Source of the DNA: Arenibacter antarcticus
GTDB lineage: Bacteria; Bacteroidota; Bacteroidia; Flavobacteriales; Flavobacteriaceae
Length of the DNA stretch: 64,000 nucleotides
Direction: 5' to 3'
Assembly (NCBI RefSeq): GCF_041320605.1
Contig: NZ_CP166679.1
Location: forward strand, 2,652,001 to 2,716,000
Shown here: positions 1 to 8,090 of the stretch, piece after piece
How the letters are laid out: every line of letters begins with the position of its first letter
Position numbering within the stretch: the first letter of the stretch is position 1
Notes under the pieces: model-generated
Databases searched by the model: none
What the model saw: only the letters and a program-made list of their open reading frames with translations
Told to the model about the DNA's origin: nothing
Made by a program: the position numbers and the translations under genes

Positions 1-673
1 TTTCGAAGGGTGTTTTTCCGGCTTCAAAGATGCGGGCGGTCCCAGATCCTTTTAGGGTAGTTTGTTTTCCGTTAATAAGGATATAATTTCCTTCTCTAAG
101 TCCAACTACCGGCGTAGGGTCTACACTGTGGAATTCCCGAATCCTAGTCTCCCTAGTTTCACCTTTGTGGGTGCTATTGGGATCCGGGTCCAAATAGTGG
201 GGGTTTAAATTAAAGTCTACTACCCCCAAGGTATCAAAACTGGAAGGGTACACAATGGGCATGTCGTTTGTGGTTTTCATGCTGGGGCCCGCTATATTGC
301 TTCCCGCACTGGTGCCAAAATACGGGGTGCCACTGCCAATTTTTTGCTTTAAGGGTTGCATCAATTCCAATCGATGCAATTGTTGGACCAAGAGAAAGGT
401 ATTTCCGCCCCCAGTGTACAGGGCATCGGCCTTTGCAATTCCGACAAGCGGGTTCTGGTAAGTATGAAGTCCCACTACCTTTTTATCGATTTTAGAGAAA
501 GCCATCGCCACCAATTCTGTGTAATTGTCATGTGAAATACCGCCTGGCCGTGCGTAAGGAATAAAAGTAACCGTATCTGTATGGGAGAAGAAAGTTGTCA
601 GTTCTGTAAGGAGGTATTCCAAATACGATTGCCCAAAAAGGGTAGAAGTGCTGGCCAGTAATAATTTTTTCAT
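1..673 (-). CDS. pepE: Peptidase E (dipeptidase E, family S51), 3' end cut by window edge
   Basis: Cytoplasmic serine peptidase that hydrolyses dipeptides with N-terminal aspartate. The reading frame starts at the ATG on the minus strand at 673 (MKKLLLASTS) and stays open to the window edge, about 224 residues. Family members are near 230 residues, so only a few C-terminal residues are missing. The nucleophile-elbow motif GTSAGSNIAG carries the catalytic serine. The segment GGGNTFLLVQQL upstream of it is also typical of the family. The downstream part shows FNLNPHYLDPD, where the family has its catalytic histidine. No neighbour on the left is visible. Identification rests on these motifs and on length. 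Confidence 0.9.
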   Translation of the reverse strand, partial: MKKLLLASTSTLFGQSYLEYLLTELTTFFSHTDTVTFIPYARPGGISHDNYTELVAMAFSKIDKKVVGLHTYQNPLVGIAKADALYTGGGNTFLLVQQLHRLELMQPLKQKIGSGTPYFGTSAGSNIAGPSMKTTNDMPIVYPSSFDTLGVVDFNLNPHYLDPDPNSTHKGETRETRIREFHSVDPTPVVGLREGNYILINGKQTTLKGSGTARIFEAGKTPFE

Positions 674-897
674 GGGTAGATTTTATTCGTTCTAAAAATA
701 CTGCAATCTGTTTTTAAATCATATATTTCGGGTACTCATTAGCGCTATATTAACAAAAGTTTAATGGAGAATAGTTTTATAATGCGGTTAACTTAGTATT
801 TCTTTATATCTTATATTAAATCATTTTTGGTTTTTTCCAATTTCTTTGTCGGGAAAGCCCGATATCGAGCTTAATTTATCTAATTTTAAATAAAAAT

Positions 898-1656
898 ATG
901 CGATTTATAATCCTGTTATTGCTTACCGTATTTACCGTTGCCTTTGGGTATTCCCAAGACGACGACCGTCAGTATTTAAGGGGGCAGGTGCTCTATAGAA
1001 ATGTAAACGTTCCCAATCAGAATGTTATTAACGTCAAGACCGAAAGGGCCACCATTACCAATGACAAGGGGGAATTTGGGATCCAGGTAAAAGCTGGTGA
1101 CCAATTGGTGTTCACCGCAGTCAATTATCAGATTATGGTGGTTGAAATTACGCCAGAGATACTTGCCAATAATCGCCTTGTTGTTGAGGTGAATGAGAAG
1201 GTTACCGAACTAGACGAGGTGGTGGTCACTCCCGAAAATCAGGAAAAATTTCTTCAGTTAAAGAGCAAGGAATTACTCTTGGAAGAACATGAATACGAAA
1301 CGGATCGATCTACTGCCGTGGAAAATATCTCCCTTTCCAAAGCCGAAAGGGGCATGGTAAACGGACTTAATTTCGTAAATATTTTTAAGGCACTACTTTT
1401 AGCTGCCAAAGGCGATGATGATACTGAAGAACGAGAGCCCCTAAAGGTTAGTGATGTGCTGAGACAGGTGTATGACGACAGATTTTTTGTGGTGGACCTG
1501 AAATTGCCACAAGATAAAATAGACGATTTTCTACTGTATTGCGATACGCAACTCCCAGGTAGGGAATTATTGCAAAAACGCAACGAATTTCAATTGATAG
1601 ATTTCTTGGTTACACAGAGCGAAAGCTATTTGGATAATCTAAATGCCAAAGATTAA
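898..1656 (+). CDS. Secreted carboxypeptidase-D-regulatory-like protein, copy 1
   Basis: A 252-residue exported protein of unknown role. Residues 1-19 form a signal peptide (MRFIILLLLTVFTVAFGYSQ). Residues about 26-105 look like a CarboxypepD_reg beta-sandwich: a G-Q-V start, a T-N-D-K-G-E-F-G turn, then a D-Q-L-V-F-T-A strand. The segment TELDEVVVTP follows, which in SusC/TonB receptors marks the transition into the plug domain, but no plug or barrel follows. The C-terminal half is mainly helical and charged and ends in a conserved block (LKLPQDKIDDFLLYC) shared with the next gene. The two genes are clear tandem paralogues 59 bases apart and probably co-transcribed. Periplasmic or outer-membrane location is inferred from the signal peptide. 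Confidence 0.8.
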   Translation: MRFIILLLLTVFTVAFGYSQDDDRQYLRGQVLYRNVNVPNQNVINVKTERATITNDKGEFGIQVKAGDQLVFTAVNYQIMVVEITPEILANNRLVVEVNEKVTELDEVVVTPENQEKFLQLKSKELLLEEHEYETDRSTAVENISLSKAERGMVNGLNFVNIFKALLLAAKGDDDTEEREPLKVSDVLRQVYDDRFFVVDLKLPQDKIDDFLLYCDTQLPGRELLQKRNEFQLIDFLVTQSESYLDNLNAKD

Positions 1657-1715
1657 ACTGTTCAAAATTCCTTTAAGTGGTATTGTGTGTCAGGGTGATA
1701 GGGCTTATAGATAAA

Positions 1716-2546
1716 ATGGCTATGGAATTACAATTCGGACTTTCCAAAACTTTTACAAAACTGTTCTTGGGTAGTTTCCTTTTGATGGTTGCTCAAGTTT
1801 CTGGTCAGACTTTTGGTGCTAAAACCTTGGAGGGAAGGGTCTATAGTTCCGATGGAGATGTTGCGGCCACCCATGTGTTGAATACCACTTCTAAAAAGGC
1901 CACCATTACCGATATTGATGGATTCTTTTCTATTGTGATTCATTTAAGTGATACCCTGGTTTTTTCGGCGGTACAGTACCAGAAAAAAATAGTGGTGGTT
2001 TCAACCGAAATCCTAGAGAGTAAATTTATTTCCGTTGGTTTAGTGGAAACCAATATTGCTCTGGACGAAGTGGTGGTAACGCCCTATAATCTAACCGGAG
2101 AACTGGGCAGAGATATGAGACGCCTTAATGTGGAACGCCCCATAACCGCTACCAGTCTTGGCCTTCCAAATGCCCATGTAAAACCCTTAATGCAAAGTGA
2201 AAGGTTGTTGAGGGAGGCATCTATGGGACCCTTATCATTAGGGACCTTCACCAGTATACCTTTTAATCCCCTTATAAATGCCATTACAGGAAGGACTAAA
2301 ATGCTTAAAAAAAGAGTGGCTAGGGATGTAAGGTATAATAAGGTACAACATATAAGAACCAAATTTGCCGATAGTTTGATGGTATTACAACTTAAAATAC
2401 CTGCAGAAAAGATAGAGGATTTTTTGTATTTCTGTGAGGTGGATCCAGATTTTATCAGGGCAGTGGATAGTCAGGATGATTTTAAAGTATGGGGCTTTAT
2501 GGAGCAAAAGAGCAGAGTGTATCGCAAGAATAATGGGTTGGAGTGA
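1716..2546 (+). CDS. Secreted carboxypeptidase-D-regulatory-like protein, copy 2
   Basis: Paralogue of the preceding gene, 276 residues from the ATG at 1716. A GTG at 1677 would add 13 residues in front of an otherwise good signal peptide, so the ATG is preferred. The layout matches copy 1: signal sequence to about residue 31 (VAQVSGQ), a CarboxypepD_reg-like sandwich with TITDIDGFFSI, the ALDEVVVTP segment, then a longer linker rich in G/P/S (SLGLPNAHVKP, GPLSLGTFTSIPFNPL). The conserved tail is LKIPAEKIEDFLYFC. The linker differs strongly between the copies while the two ends are conserved, which suggests divergence of function after duplication. Function is unknown; a role in envelope assembly or binding is only inference. 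Confidence 0.8.
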   Translation: MAMELQFGLSKTFTKLFLGSFLLMVAQVSGQTFGAKTLEGRVYSSDGDVAATHVLNTTSKKATITDIDGFFSIVIHLSDTLVFSAVQYQKKIVVVSTEILESKFISVGLVETNIALDEVVVTPYNLTGELGRDMRRLNVERPITATSLGLPNAHVKPLMQSERLLREASMGPLSLGTFTSIPFNPLINAITGRTKMLKKRVARDVRYNKVQHIRTKFADSLMVLQLKIPAEKIEDFLYFCEVDPDFIRAVDSQDDFKVWGFMEQKSRVYRKNNGLE

Positions 2547-2556
2547 TGTGGGGTTA

Positions 2557-2591
2557 AGTATTAAGTACAAAGTATTGAGTATTAAGTTCAT
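2557..2591 (+). repeat. Heptameric repeat array, copy A (5 units, about AGTATTA)
   Basis: Five consecutive 7-base units follow the pattern AGTATTA, AGTACAA, AGTATTG, AGTATTA, AGTTCAT. The array lies eleven bases after a stop codon. Two further arrays with the same unit occur at 9360-9455 and 61792-61855. Function is unknown. Confidence 0.75.
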
Positions 2592-2819
2592 CCCTCCTTC
2601 GGGCGGGCCCGAGAACACGAACATTAGCTATCATAAGCTTGGTATCTTTATGGAAATTTGAGAAAATGCAATCAAAAACACAAAATCATTACTTGCTTAA
2701 GATTAGGCTATTGCGCAATTAGGTAATGATAGTATTGGGATTCTGGAGACTGGGCATTGTATTAAATCCTATCCTAATGATCAACTATCAATGGGTATCG
2801 ATAAACATACCTTCGACAT

Positions 2820-2846
2820 TTGACCTTCGACACTACTTTATATTTG
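2820..2846 (+). promoter_or_regulatory. Predicted primary-sigma promoter for the DUF6702 gene
   Basis: A TTG at 2820-2822 is followed after 16 bases by TATATTTG at 2839-2846, an exact match to the Bacteroidetes -7 consensus TAnnTTTG. The spacer is slightly shorter than usual. The start codon is 34 bases downstream of the box. A second, weaker match (TATTTTTG) lies at 2856-2863. Confidence 0.5.
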
Positions 2847-2880
2847 GGCTTTGCTTATTTTTGCATCAGACTAAAATAGT

Positions 2881-3390
2881 ATGGGAATCATAAAGAAAAG
2901 TTGTTTACTGCTGCTGTTGCCCTTATTCGCGTTTACTGCCGTACATAAGTTTTACCTTAGTGTTAGTAAGGTGGAGTATTCCGAAAAGGATAGGGCGCTT
3001 CAGATAACTACTCGGATTTTTATAGACGATTTTGACCGTGTGCTACAAGAACGCTATGAGACAAAACTCCAGCTGGGAACAAAAATGGAAAGTCCACAGG
3101 CCGATATGTATATCGAGAAATACCTTAAGTCTAAATTTTTGATCTCCATCAACGGGGAGAATGCATCCTATAAGTTTTTAGGAAAGCAATATGAAGATGA
3201 TATTGCAATCTGCTATCTGGAGGTGACAGAGGTGGCTATTGAGTCCACCCGATCTATAGAAGTACAAAATGAGGTGTTAATGGATCTTTTTGAGGATCAG
3301 AAGAATGTAATACACTTTGTTGTAGGTGGTAATAAGAAGAGTCATGTCCTTATTCGCGAGAATAATAAGGGAATGTTAAACTTAGAGTAA
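2881..3390 (+). CDS. DUF6702 family secreted protein
   Basis: A 169-residue exported protein with a signal peptide (MGIIKKSCLLLLLPLFAFTAVHKF). The mature part begins FYLSVSKVEYSE and alternates predicted beta strands. This is the pattern of the flavobacterial DUF6702 family, which is usually found immediately before an M1 metallopeptidase, as here (58 bases to the next start). The mature domain has no obvious catalytic motif. It could be an accessory or chaperone for the peptidase, but that is inferred from position alone. The promoter just upstream suggests the two genes form one transcript. Confidence 0.75.
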   Translation: MGIIKKSCLLLLLPLFAFTAVHKFYLSVSKVEYSEKDRALQITTRIFIDDFDRVLQERYETKLQLGTKMESPQADMYIEKYLKSKFLISINGENASYKFLGKQYEDDIAICYLEVTEVAIESTRSIEVQNEVLMDLFEDQKNVIHFVVGGNKKSHVLIRENNKGMLNLE

Positions 3391-3448
3391 ATATTAACGA
3401 TTCCTAGAAATTATAGTACTTTTCACATCAAATTAATTATACCTTTTC

Positions 3449-5758
3449 ATGAATAAACTTAAATATGTTTTTGCTTCCCTATTTTTCTTGTTTGCGGCAG
3501 TTACAATGGCGCAACAAGAAGTAAAAAAAGAGCGGCAATCCGGTCATCTGAACCAGAACAAGTTTAAACAACTCCACGAAGAATTTGCCACCCCAAACAC
3601 TTATAGATCAGCTTCCGGTGCTCCTGGGCCCGACTATTACCAGCAGCAAGCAGATTACAAGATGGACATTGAGTTGGACGATGAAAATGCCAAAATATAC
3701 GGAACGGAAACTATTACCTATACCAATAATTCCCCAGACGATCTTACCTTCTTATGGTTGCAATTAGACCAGAACGTTAGGGCCAAGGATTCAAAATCGC
3801 CTTTACGCGATGGACAAAGTGTGCCTTTGGCAGATCAGGTGAACACGTTTGTCGACACCTATTTAAGCGAGCCCTTCGATGGGGGATTTAATATAGAATA
3901 TGTAAGAGATGACAAAGGGAAACCCTTGCCGTATACGATAAACCAGACCATGATGCGGATAGATCTTCCTCAAACACTAAATAGTAAAGGGCAGGTATCG
4001 TTCTCTATTAAGTGGTGGTACAATATTCCAGATCATACCATTTCCCGAGCGAGATCTGGGTACGAATATTTTCCCGAAGATGGGAACAGGGCGTATGTAA
4101 TTGCACAATTCTTTCCGCGGATGGCAGTTTATAGCGATATAGAGGGCTGGCAAAACCATCAGTTCTGGGGTAATGGAGAATTTGCGCTTCCCTTTGGAAA
4201 CTACGAAGTTAATATTACTGTTCCAGCAGATCATATTCTAGACGGTACAGGAGAGCTTCAGAATATGAAGGAAGTGTACAGTAAGGAAATGATAAGCCGC
4301 TACCAACAAGCCAAAAAATCCTATGACAAACCAGTGCTTATTGTTACTCAAGCAGAGGCGGAAGCAGCAGAAAAAGGGTTTTCTGCGAAAAAGAAAACAT
4401 GGAAGCTAAAAGCTGAAAATGTAAGAGATTTTGGATTTGCCACCTCTCGTAAATTTATTTACGATATGCAGGCAGTAAAAATAGGCAGTAAGGATGTTAT
4501 GGCCATTTCCATGTATCCTAAGGAAGGGAATCCCCTTTGGGAAGAGTATTCTACCAAGGCGGTAGCACATACCCTTAGATCGTTTAGCAGCCATACGTTT
4601 GATTATCCCTATCCCAAGGCCATATCCGTACACGCTAAGAACCAGGGAATGGAATATCCTATGATCTGTTGGAATTATGGAAGGCCTAATGAAGACGGCA
4701 CCTATTCCGATAGAGTAAAATATGGAATGATTTCCGTGATCATACATGAGGTGGGGCATAACTTTTTCCCCATGATCGTAAATTCCGATGAGCGCCAATG
4801 GGGTTGGATGGATGAAGGTCTGGATACATTTTTACAATATGTGGCAGAGCAGGAGTTTGGTGAAGCCTATCCAGAGGCTATTGCCCCAAATAGCAAATAT
4901 CCTTCCGGTAGGGGAGAACCCTCCAAAATAGTACATTATATGGCAGGGGATCAAAGTACCATTTCGCCTATCATGTCCAATCCGGAAAATGTGTATCAAT
5001 TGGGGAACAATGCGTATGGAAAACCTGCGACGGCCTTAAATATTCTTAGAGAAACTGTAATGGGCAGGGAGCTGTTTGACCATGCATTTAAAACCTATGC
5101 AAAACGTTGGATGTTTAAACATCCATCCCCAGAAGATTTTTTCAGAACAATGGAAGACGCTTCCGCAGTAGACTTGGATTGGTTCTGGAGGGCCTGGTTC
5201 TATACTACAGATTATGTGGATATAGGGGTCAAAGAGGTTAAAAAATACTTTGTATCCGATAAGCCTACCAAGAAAATGAAGGAATATATGGCAGCGAGGA
5301 ATATTAAATTGGAAGACTTGCGACCCTTGGTGTTTTTAGCCGAAGAGGGCAGTGAGGATCACGATCCCAATTTGATAGGGAAATCGGCTTCGGAAAACTC
5401 TCAATCGTTACAGGAATATATGATGGACAACCTTACTGCAGAGGAACGCGCCAAAGTAAAAGAGCCTAAATATTTCTATGAGGTTACTTTTGAAAAACCG
5501 GGGGGAATACCTATGCCATTGATCGTAGAATACACTTATGCTGATGGGTCTCAGGAGAATATTACCTACCCCGCTGAAATTTGGAGGATGAACGATCAAG
5601 AAGTGAGTCGTGTAATTGCATCTGAAAAAGAATTGACTGGTATTGTCGTAGATCCAAAGGCGGAGACCGCAGATATTGATGTGACCAATAATTCATGGCC
5701 CATCAAAGAAACAAAATCCGACTTTGATATGTTTAAGGAAAAAATAGATGGAAAATAA
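3449..5758 (+). CDS. M1 family zinc metallopeptidase (gluzincin aminopeptidase)
   Basis: A 769-residue exported protein with a signal peptide to about residue 22 (FLFAAVTMAQQ). It carries the M1 zinc site HEVGH at residues 433-437, with the third zinc ligand E456 exactly 18 residues after the second histidine (WMDEGLDTF). The substrate-recognition motif is GMEYP near residue 400 rather than the classical GAMEN, so N-terminal recognition may be altered. The N-terminal saddle beta domain begins around DYKMDIELDDENAKIYGTE. The family releases N-terminal amino acids from peptides. A signal peptide and a DUF6702 neighbour point to a periplasmic or surface role in peptide scavenging. Length is within the range of flavobacterial members. 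Confidence 0.9.
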   Translation: MNKLKYVFASLFFLFAAVTMAQQEVKKERQSGHLNQNKFKQLHEEFATPNTYRSASGAPGPDYYQQQADYKMDIELDDENAKIYGTETITYTNNSPDDLTFLWLQLDQNVRAKDSKSPLRDGQSVPLADQVNTFVDTYLSEPFDGGFNIEYVRDDKGKPLPYTINQTMMRIDLPQTLNSKGQVSFSIKWWYNIPDHTISRARSGYEYFPEDGNRAYVIAQFFPRMAVYSDIEGWQNHQFWGNGEFALPFGNYEVNITVPADHILDGTGELQNMKEVYSKEMISRYQQAKKSYDKPVLIVTQAEAEAAEKGFSAKKKTWKLKAENVRDFGFATSRKFIYDMQAVKIGSKDVMAISMYPKEGNPLWEEYSTKAVAHTLRSFSSHTFDYPYPKAISVHAKNQGMEYPMICWNYGRPNEDGTYSDRVKYGMISVIIHEVGHNFFPMIVNSDERQWGWMDEGLDTFLQYVAEQEFGEAYPEAIAPNSKYPSGRGEPSKIVHYMAGDQSTISPIMSNPENVYQLGNNAYGKPATALNILRETVMGRELFDHAFKTYAKRWMFKHPSPEDFFRTMEDASAVDLDWFWRAWFYTTDYVDIGVKEVKKYFVSDKPTKKMKEYMAARNIKLEDLRPLVFLAEEGSEDHDPNLIGKSASENSQSLQEYMMDNLTAEERAKVKEPKYFYEVTFEKPGGIPMPLIVEYTYADGSQENITYPAEIWRMNDQEVSRVIASEKELTGIVVDPKAETADIDVTNNSWPIKETKSDFDMFKEKIDGK

Positions 5759-5762
5759 ATAG

Positions 5763-5813
5763 TTTCCAAGCATCAAATCTCCCTTTAATCAAGGTAGATT
5801 TGTTGCTTGGAAA
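5763..5813 (+). terminator. Long stem-loop after the M1 peptidase
   Basis: TTTCCAAGCA-T-CAAATCT (5763-5780) pairs with AGATTTG-T-TGCTTGGAAA (5796-5813). This gives 17 of 18 base pairs with a 15-base loop, starting five bases after the stop codon. No uridine run follows immediately (a T-run appears only at about 5826-5831), so it may act as a 3'-end stabiliser as much as a terminator. Confidence 0.6.
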
Positions 5814-5947
5814 TTGATAGGGATTGTTTTTTGTATTTGAGAAATCGAGTATAATAGTCTTTATCCAACTTTTAATCCCGTATTCACGCGTCTGTGGGGG
5901 TGAAAAAAAGTTAACCATATTTTTTATGTAGCTGAAAAACTTCTCAT

Positions 5948-5955
5948 TATATTTG
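5948..5955 (+). promoter_or_regulatory. Predicted -7 box of tatA, very close to the start codon
   Basis: TATATTTG matches TAnnTTTG exactly and ends four bases before the tatA ATG. No TTG is visible at the usual upstream distance. If it is used, transcription would begin at or within a few bases of the start codon, giving a leaderless mRNA. Confidence 0.45.
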
Positions 5956-5959
5956 TCTT

Positions 5960-6241
5960 ATGTTTAGCACAATAATTCTATTTATTAGCGGCGCCGAAAT
6001 ATTCTTTATCATGTTTATCGTGGTAATGGTTTTTGGTGCGGATAAAATTCCTGGAATAGCCAAAGGATTGGGTAAGGGAATGCGTCAGTTGAAGGATGCC
6101 ACAGAGGATATTAAACAAGAAATTCAGAAAAGCGCTGATAAGCAGGGTATAGATACCAGTATCGCCGATGATATTAAAGGGGAGATCAACAAGGTTAAGG
6201 AGAATGTAAAAGAGGTAACTGGCGTTATCAAAAGAAAGTAA
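5960..6241 (+). CDS. tatA: Sec-independent twin-arginine translocase subunit TatA
   Basis: A 93-residue TatA/Hcf106-type protein. It forms the oligomeric pore of the twin-arginine pathway, which exports folded proteins across the inner membrane. Residues about 2-24 are a single transmembrane helix. The hinge motif FGADKIPGIAKGLGKGMR follows, then an amphipathic and charged helix with a lysine/glutamate-rich tail. Length and organisation fit TatA better than TatB. It is followed after one base by a PAP2 phosphatase gene, so the two are likely co-transcribed. tatC is not in the window. Confidence 0.93.
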   Translation: MFSTIILFISGAEIFFIMFIVVMVFGADKIPGIAKGLGKGMRQLKDATEDIKQEIQKSADKQGIDTSIADDIKGEINKVKENVKEVTGVIKRK

Positions 6242-6242
6242 T

Positions 6243-6800
6243 ATGCTCGAGAAGCTATTACAATGGGACCGGGATGCTTTTATTTACCTAAATAGCCTGG
6301 GCCTTGAGGATTATGATGTTTTTTGGTCTATAGCGACCAATTTTTCTACTTGGATCCCACTATTTCTACTATTTATCTATCTTGTTTTTAAAGAATATAC
6401 CAAAAAGGAAGCCCTTTGGGTAATAGGGACCGTAATACTTACACTAGCGGTTGTAGCCATGCTTACTGGTATTACCAAAGAGATTGTGGCTCGCTTACGG
6501 CCCAATAACACAGAAGAAATAAATACCTTAATCAGAATATTAAAAAGTCCTACCGGATACAGTTTCTTTTCCGGTCATGCCTCCAGTTCCTTTAGTATCA
6601 CTACTTCAGTATTCCTTTTCCTTAGACATCGGTTTAAGTGGAGTTGGTTGTTCTTTATTTGGCCAATTACCTTTGCCGTGAGCAGGATTTATCTGGGTGT
6701 GCATTATCCCATAGACCTCATAGTGGGTGCCGCTGTAGGTGTCTTTTTTGCCATCCTCTTTTATCGAATCTACCAAAGAAAATTTGTTGTTTCGGAGTAA
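6243..6800 (+). CDS. PAP2 family membrane phosphatase
   Basis: A 185-residue integral membrane protein with about five hydrophobic helices and the three PAP2 phosphatase motifs. These are KEIVARLRP (motif 1, K-x6-RP), FFSGHASSS (motif 2, SGH) and SRIYLGVHYPID (motif 3, SR-x5-H-x3-D). Enzymes of this family dephosphorylate lipid phosphates such as undecaprenyl pyrophosphate or phosphatidate on the outer face of the inner membrane. Substrate cannot be decided from the sequence; undecaprenyl-pyrophosphate or phosphatidylglycerophosphate phosphatase are both possible. It follows tatA by one base. The stop codon lies about 66 bases from the end of the convergent O-methyltransferase. Confidence 0.88.
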   Translation: MLEKLLQWDRDAFIYLNSLGLEDYDVFWSIATNFSTWIPLFLLFIYLVFKEYTKKEALWVIGTVILTLAVVAMLTGITKEIVARLRPNNTEEINTLIRILKSPTGYSFFSGHASSSFSITTSVFLFLRHRFKWSWLFFIWPITFAVSRIYLGVHYPIDLIVGAAVGVFFAILFYRIYQRKFVVSE

Positions 6801-6866
6801 CTGGTCTTCAAGCTTCAGTAATTCTTTTTTCACGTCTCCCATCTAAAATCTTATTTCCAACATTCA

Positions 6867-7508
6867 TCAAACTACCCTACTTAGGGTGAGTCCGTCCCTA
6901 ACGGGAAGGAGTACAGTTTCTACTCTTGGGTCTTCCTTTAATTTTCTGTTGTAATCTATTAGGGTCTTTGTAGCCTTATCCTTGGCGATTAAAGGTGCCA
7001 CTACCTTCCCAGACCACAACACATTATCAGATAAAATAATGCTTCCAGGTCGGCATTTTTTAATACAAGCCTCAAAATAAAGGTCGTAGCTAACCTTCTC
7101 CGCATCAATAAAGATTAAATCGAATACCATATCTAGCGTCGGAATTATTTTTAATGCATCTCCAGTATGCTGAAAAATTTGGTCACCATAACCGCTTTCC
7201 TGAAAAAACCGGCGTTGCATACCGTTTAATTCCTCATTGATGTCAATGGTATGCAGCGATCCGTCACTTGTAAGACCTTCGGCTAGGCAAATTGCAGAAT
7301 ACCCGGTATAAGTGCCGATTTCTAAGATGTTTTTTGGAGCCTTTATTTTAGACAATAGGCTAAGCACACGACCCTGAAAGTGCCCTGTAATCATTCTGGG
7401 CTGGATTACCTTTAAATGGGTTTCTCTAGTAAGTTTTTGAAGTATTTCCGGTTCCGATTGAGAATGGTCCGTAATATATTGTTCCAAAATTGTCGATAAA
7501 AAATGCAT
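6867..7508 (-). CDS. O-methyltransferase, class I SAM-dependent (family 3)
   Basis: A 213-residue soluble methyltransferase. The SAM-binding loop is visible as NILEIGTYTGYSAICLAEGL, followed by the acidic strand LHTIDINEE. The metal/catechol-site region is DLIFIDAEKVSYDLYFE. These are the features of the caffeoyl-CoA/catechol O-methyltransferase-like family. The acceptor substrate is unknown. It is transcribed divergently from a GNAT gene with only 41 bases between the starts. A minus-strand -7 box (reading TATATTTG) lies at 7536-7543, 27 bases before the start codon. Confidence 0.88.
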   Translation of the reverse strand: MHFLSTILEQYITDHSQSEPEILQKLTRETHLKVIQPRMITGHFQGRVLSLLSKIKAPKNILEIGTYTGYSAICLAEGLTSDGSLHTIDINEELNGMQRRFFQESGYGDQIFQHTGDALKIIPTLDMVFDLIFIDAEKVSYDLYFEACIKKCRPGSIILSDNVLWSGKVVAPLIAKDKATKTLIDYNRKLKEDPRVETVLLPVRDGLTLSRVV

Positions 7509-7535
7509 GCGTTTTAGGTTGTATATTTATGACTC

Positions 7536-7543
7536 CAAATATA
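7536..7543 (-). promoter_or_regulatory. Predicted -7 box of the O-methyltransferase gene
   Basis: CAAATATA on the plus strand reads TATATTTG on the minus strand, an exact TAnnTTTG match, 27 bases upstream of the start at 7508. No CAA is seen at the proper distance for the -33 element. Confidence 0.35.
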
Positions 7544-7549
7544 AGGATC

Positions 7550-8014
7550 ATGGGACAATTTACGGTAAGAACGGCCACCTTGGCCGATTTAAGAATATTG
7601 AAAAATTTTGAACAGGAAATAATTGGAGCGGAAAGACCGTTTGATGAAACCTTGGAAAGGGATCCTATTAGCTATTACGACCTACAGGAACTGATCCTAG
7701 CAGATACTGCCTTAGTTCTGTTGGCAGAGTTCAACTCCAGAGTGGTGGGGTCGGGATATGGGCTTATACGAGATGCTAAACCGTATTTAGACCATAAGAA
7801 GTTTACGTATTTAGGGTTTATGTATACCGATGCTGAATATCGTGGGAAAGGAGTAAACAAAGCTATTGTAGAGGCTTTGTTGGAATGGTCAAAATCCAAG
7901 GGAATTACTGAAGTAAGACTTACAGTGTACAATGATAATGCGCCAGCCATAAGAGCCTACCAAAAAGTAGGGTTTAAAAAGCATATAGTAGAAATGAGGG
8001 TGAACGTAGGTTAA
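7550..8014 (+). CDS. GNAT family N-acetyltransferase
   Basis: About 154 residues from the ATG at 7550 (MGQFTVRTATLADL). ATGs further upstream (7490, 7529) add residues without similarity to the fold and overlap the divergent gene or its promoter. The GNAT core is clear: an N-terminal RTATLADLRIL strand-helix, the acetyl-CoA pyrophosphate loop YRGKGVNKAIVEALLEW (R/Q-x-x-G-x-G/A), and the C-terminal strand VRLTVYNDNAPAIRAYQKVGF. The substrate is not identifiable. The N-terminal phrase FEQEIIGAERPFDETLERDPISYYD is typical of a flavobacterial subgroup of these enzymes. Confidence 0.85.
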   Translation: MGQFTVRTATLADLRILKNFEQEIIGAERPFDETLERDPISYYDLQELILADTALVLLAEFNSRVVGSGYGLIRDAKPYLDHKKFTYLGFMYTDAEYRGKGVNKAIVEALLEWSKSKGITEVRLTVYNDNAPAIRAYQKVGFKKHIVEMRVNVG

Positions 8015-8067
8015 GGAAAAATATGGGATAGTTTGCCTAAGTATAAACGGAATGCCTTGGTAAATTG

Positions 8068-8075
8068 TATTTTTG
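8068..8075 (+). promoter_or_regulatory. Predicted -7 box of kynU
   Basis: TATTTTTG matches TAnnTTTG and lies 15 bases before the kynU ATG. No TTG is present at the usual -33 spacing, so the promoter may need an activator or be weak. Confidence 0.4.
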
Positions 8076-8090
8076 AACTAAAAATAGGAT

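Larger units (their letters stand above)
2547..2880. other. Intergenic region with heptad repeat, small GC hairpin and promoter
   Basis: No protein-coding gene is supported in these 334 bases. The region holds five heptads (2557-2591), then a short GC-rich stem-loop around CCTCCTTCGGGCGGG (about 2594-2608). Near the right end the phrase CTTCGACA is repeated ten bases apart (about 2811-2831), just before the promoter of the next gene. The middle part shows nothing I can name. Confidence 0.5.

Noticed and set aside
1254-1583. Minus-strand ORF inside the first CarboxypepD_reg gene
   Set aside because: Serine-rich translation without family features; it is the complement of a well-supported gene.
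1677-1715. GTG start 13 codons upstream for the second CarboxypepD_reg gene
   Set aside because: It places non-signal residues before a good signal peptide and uses a rarer start codon; the ATG at 1716 is preferred.
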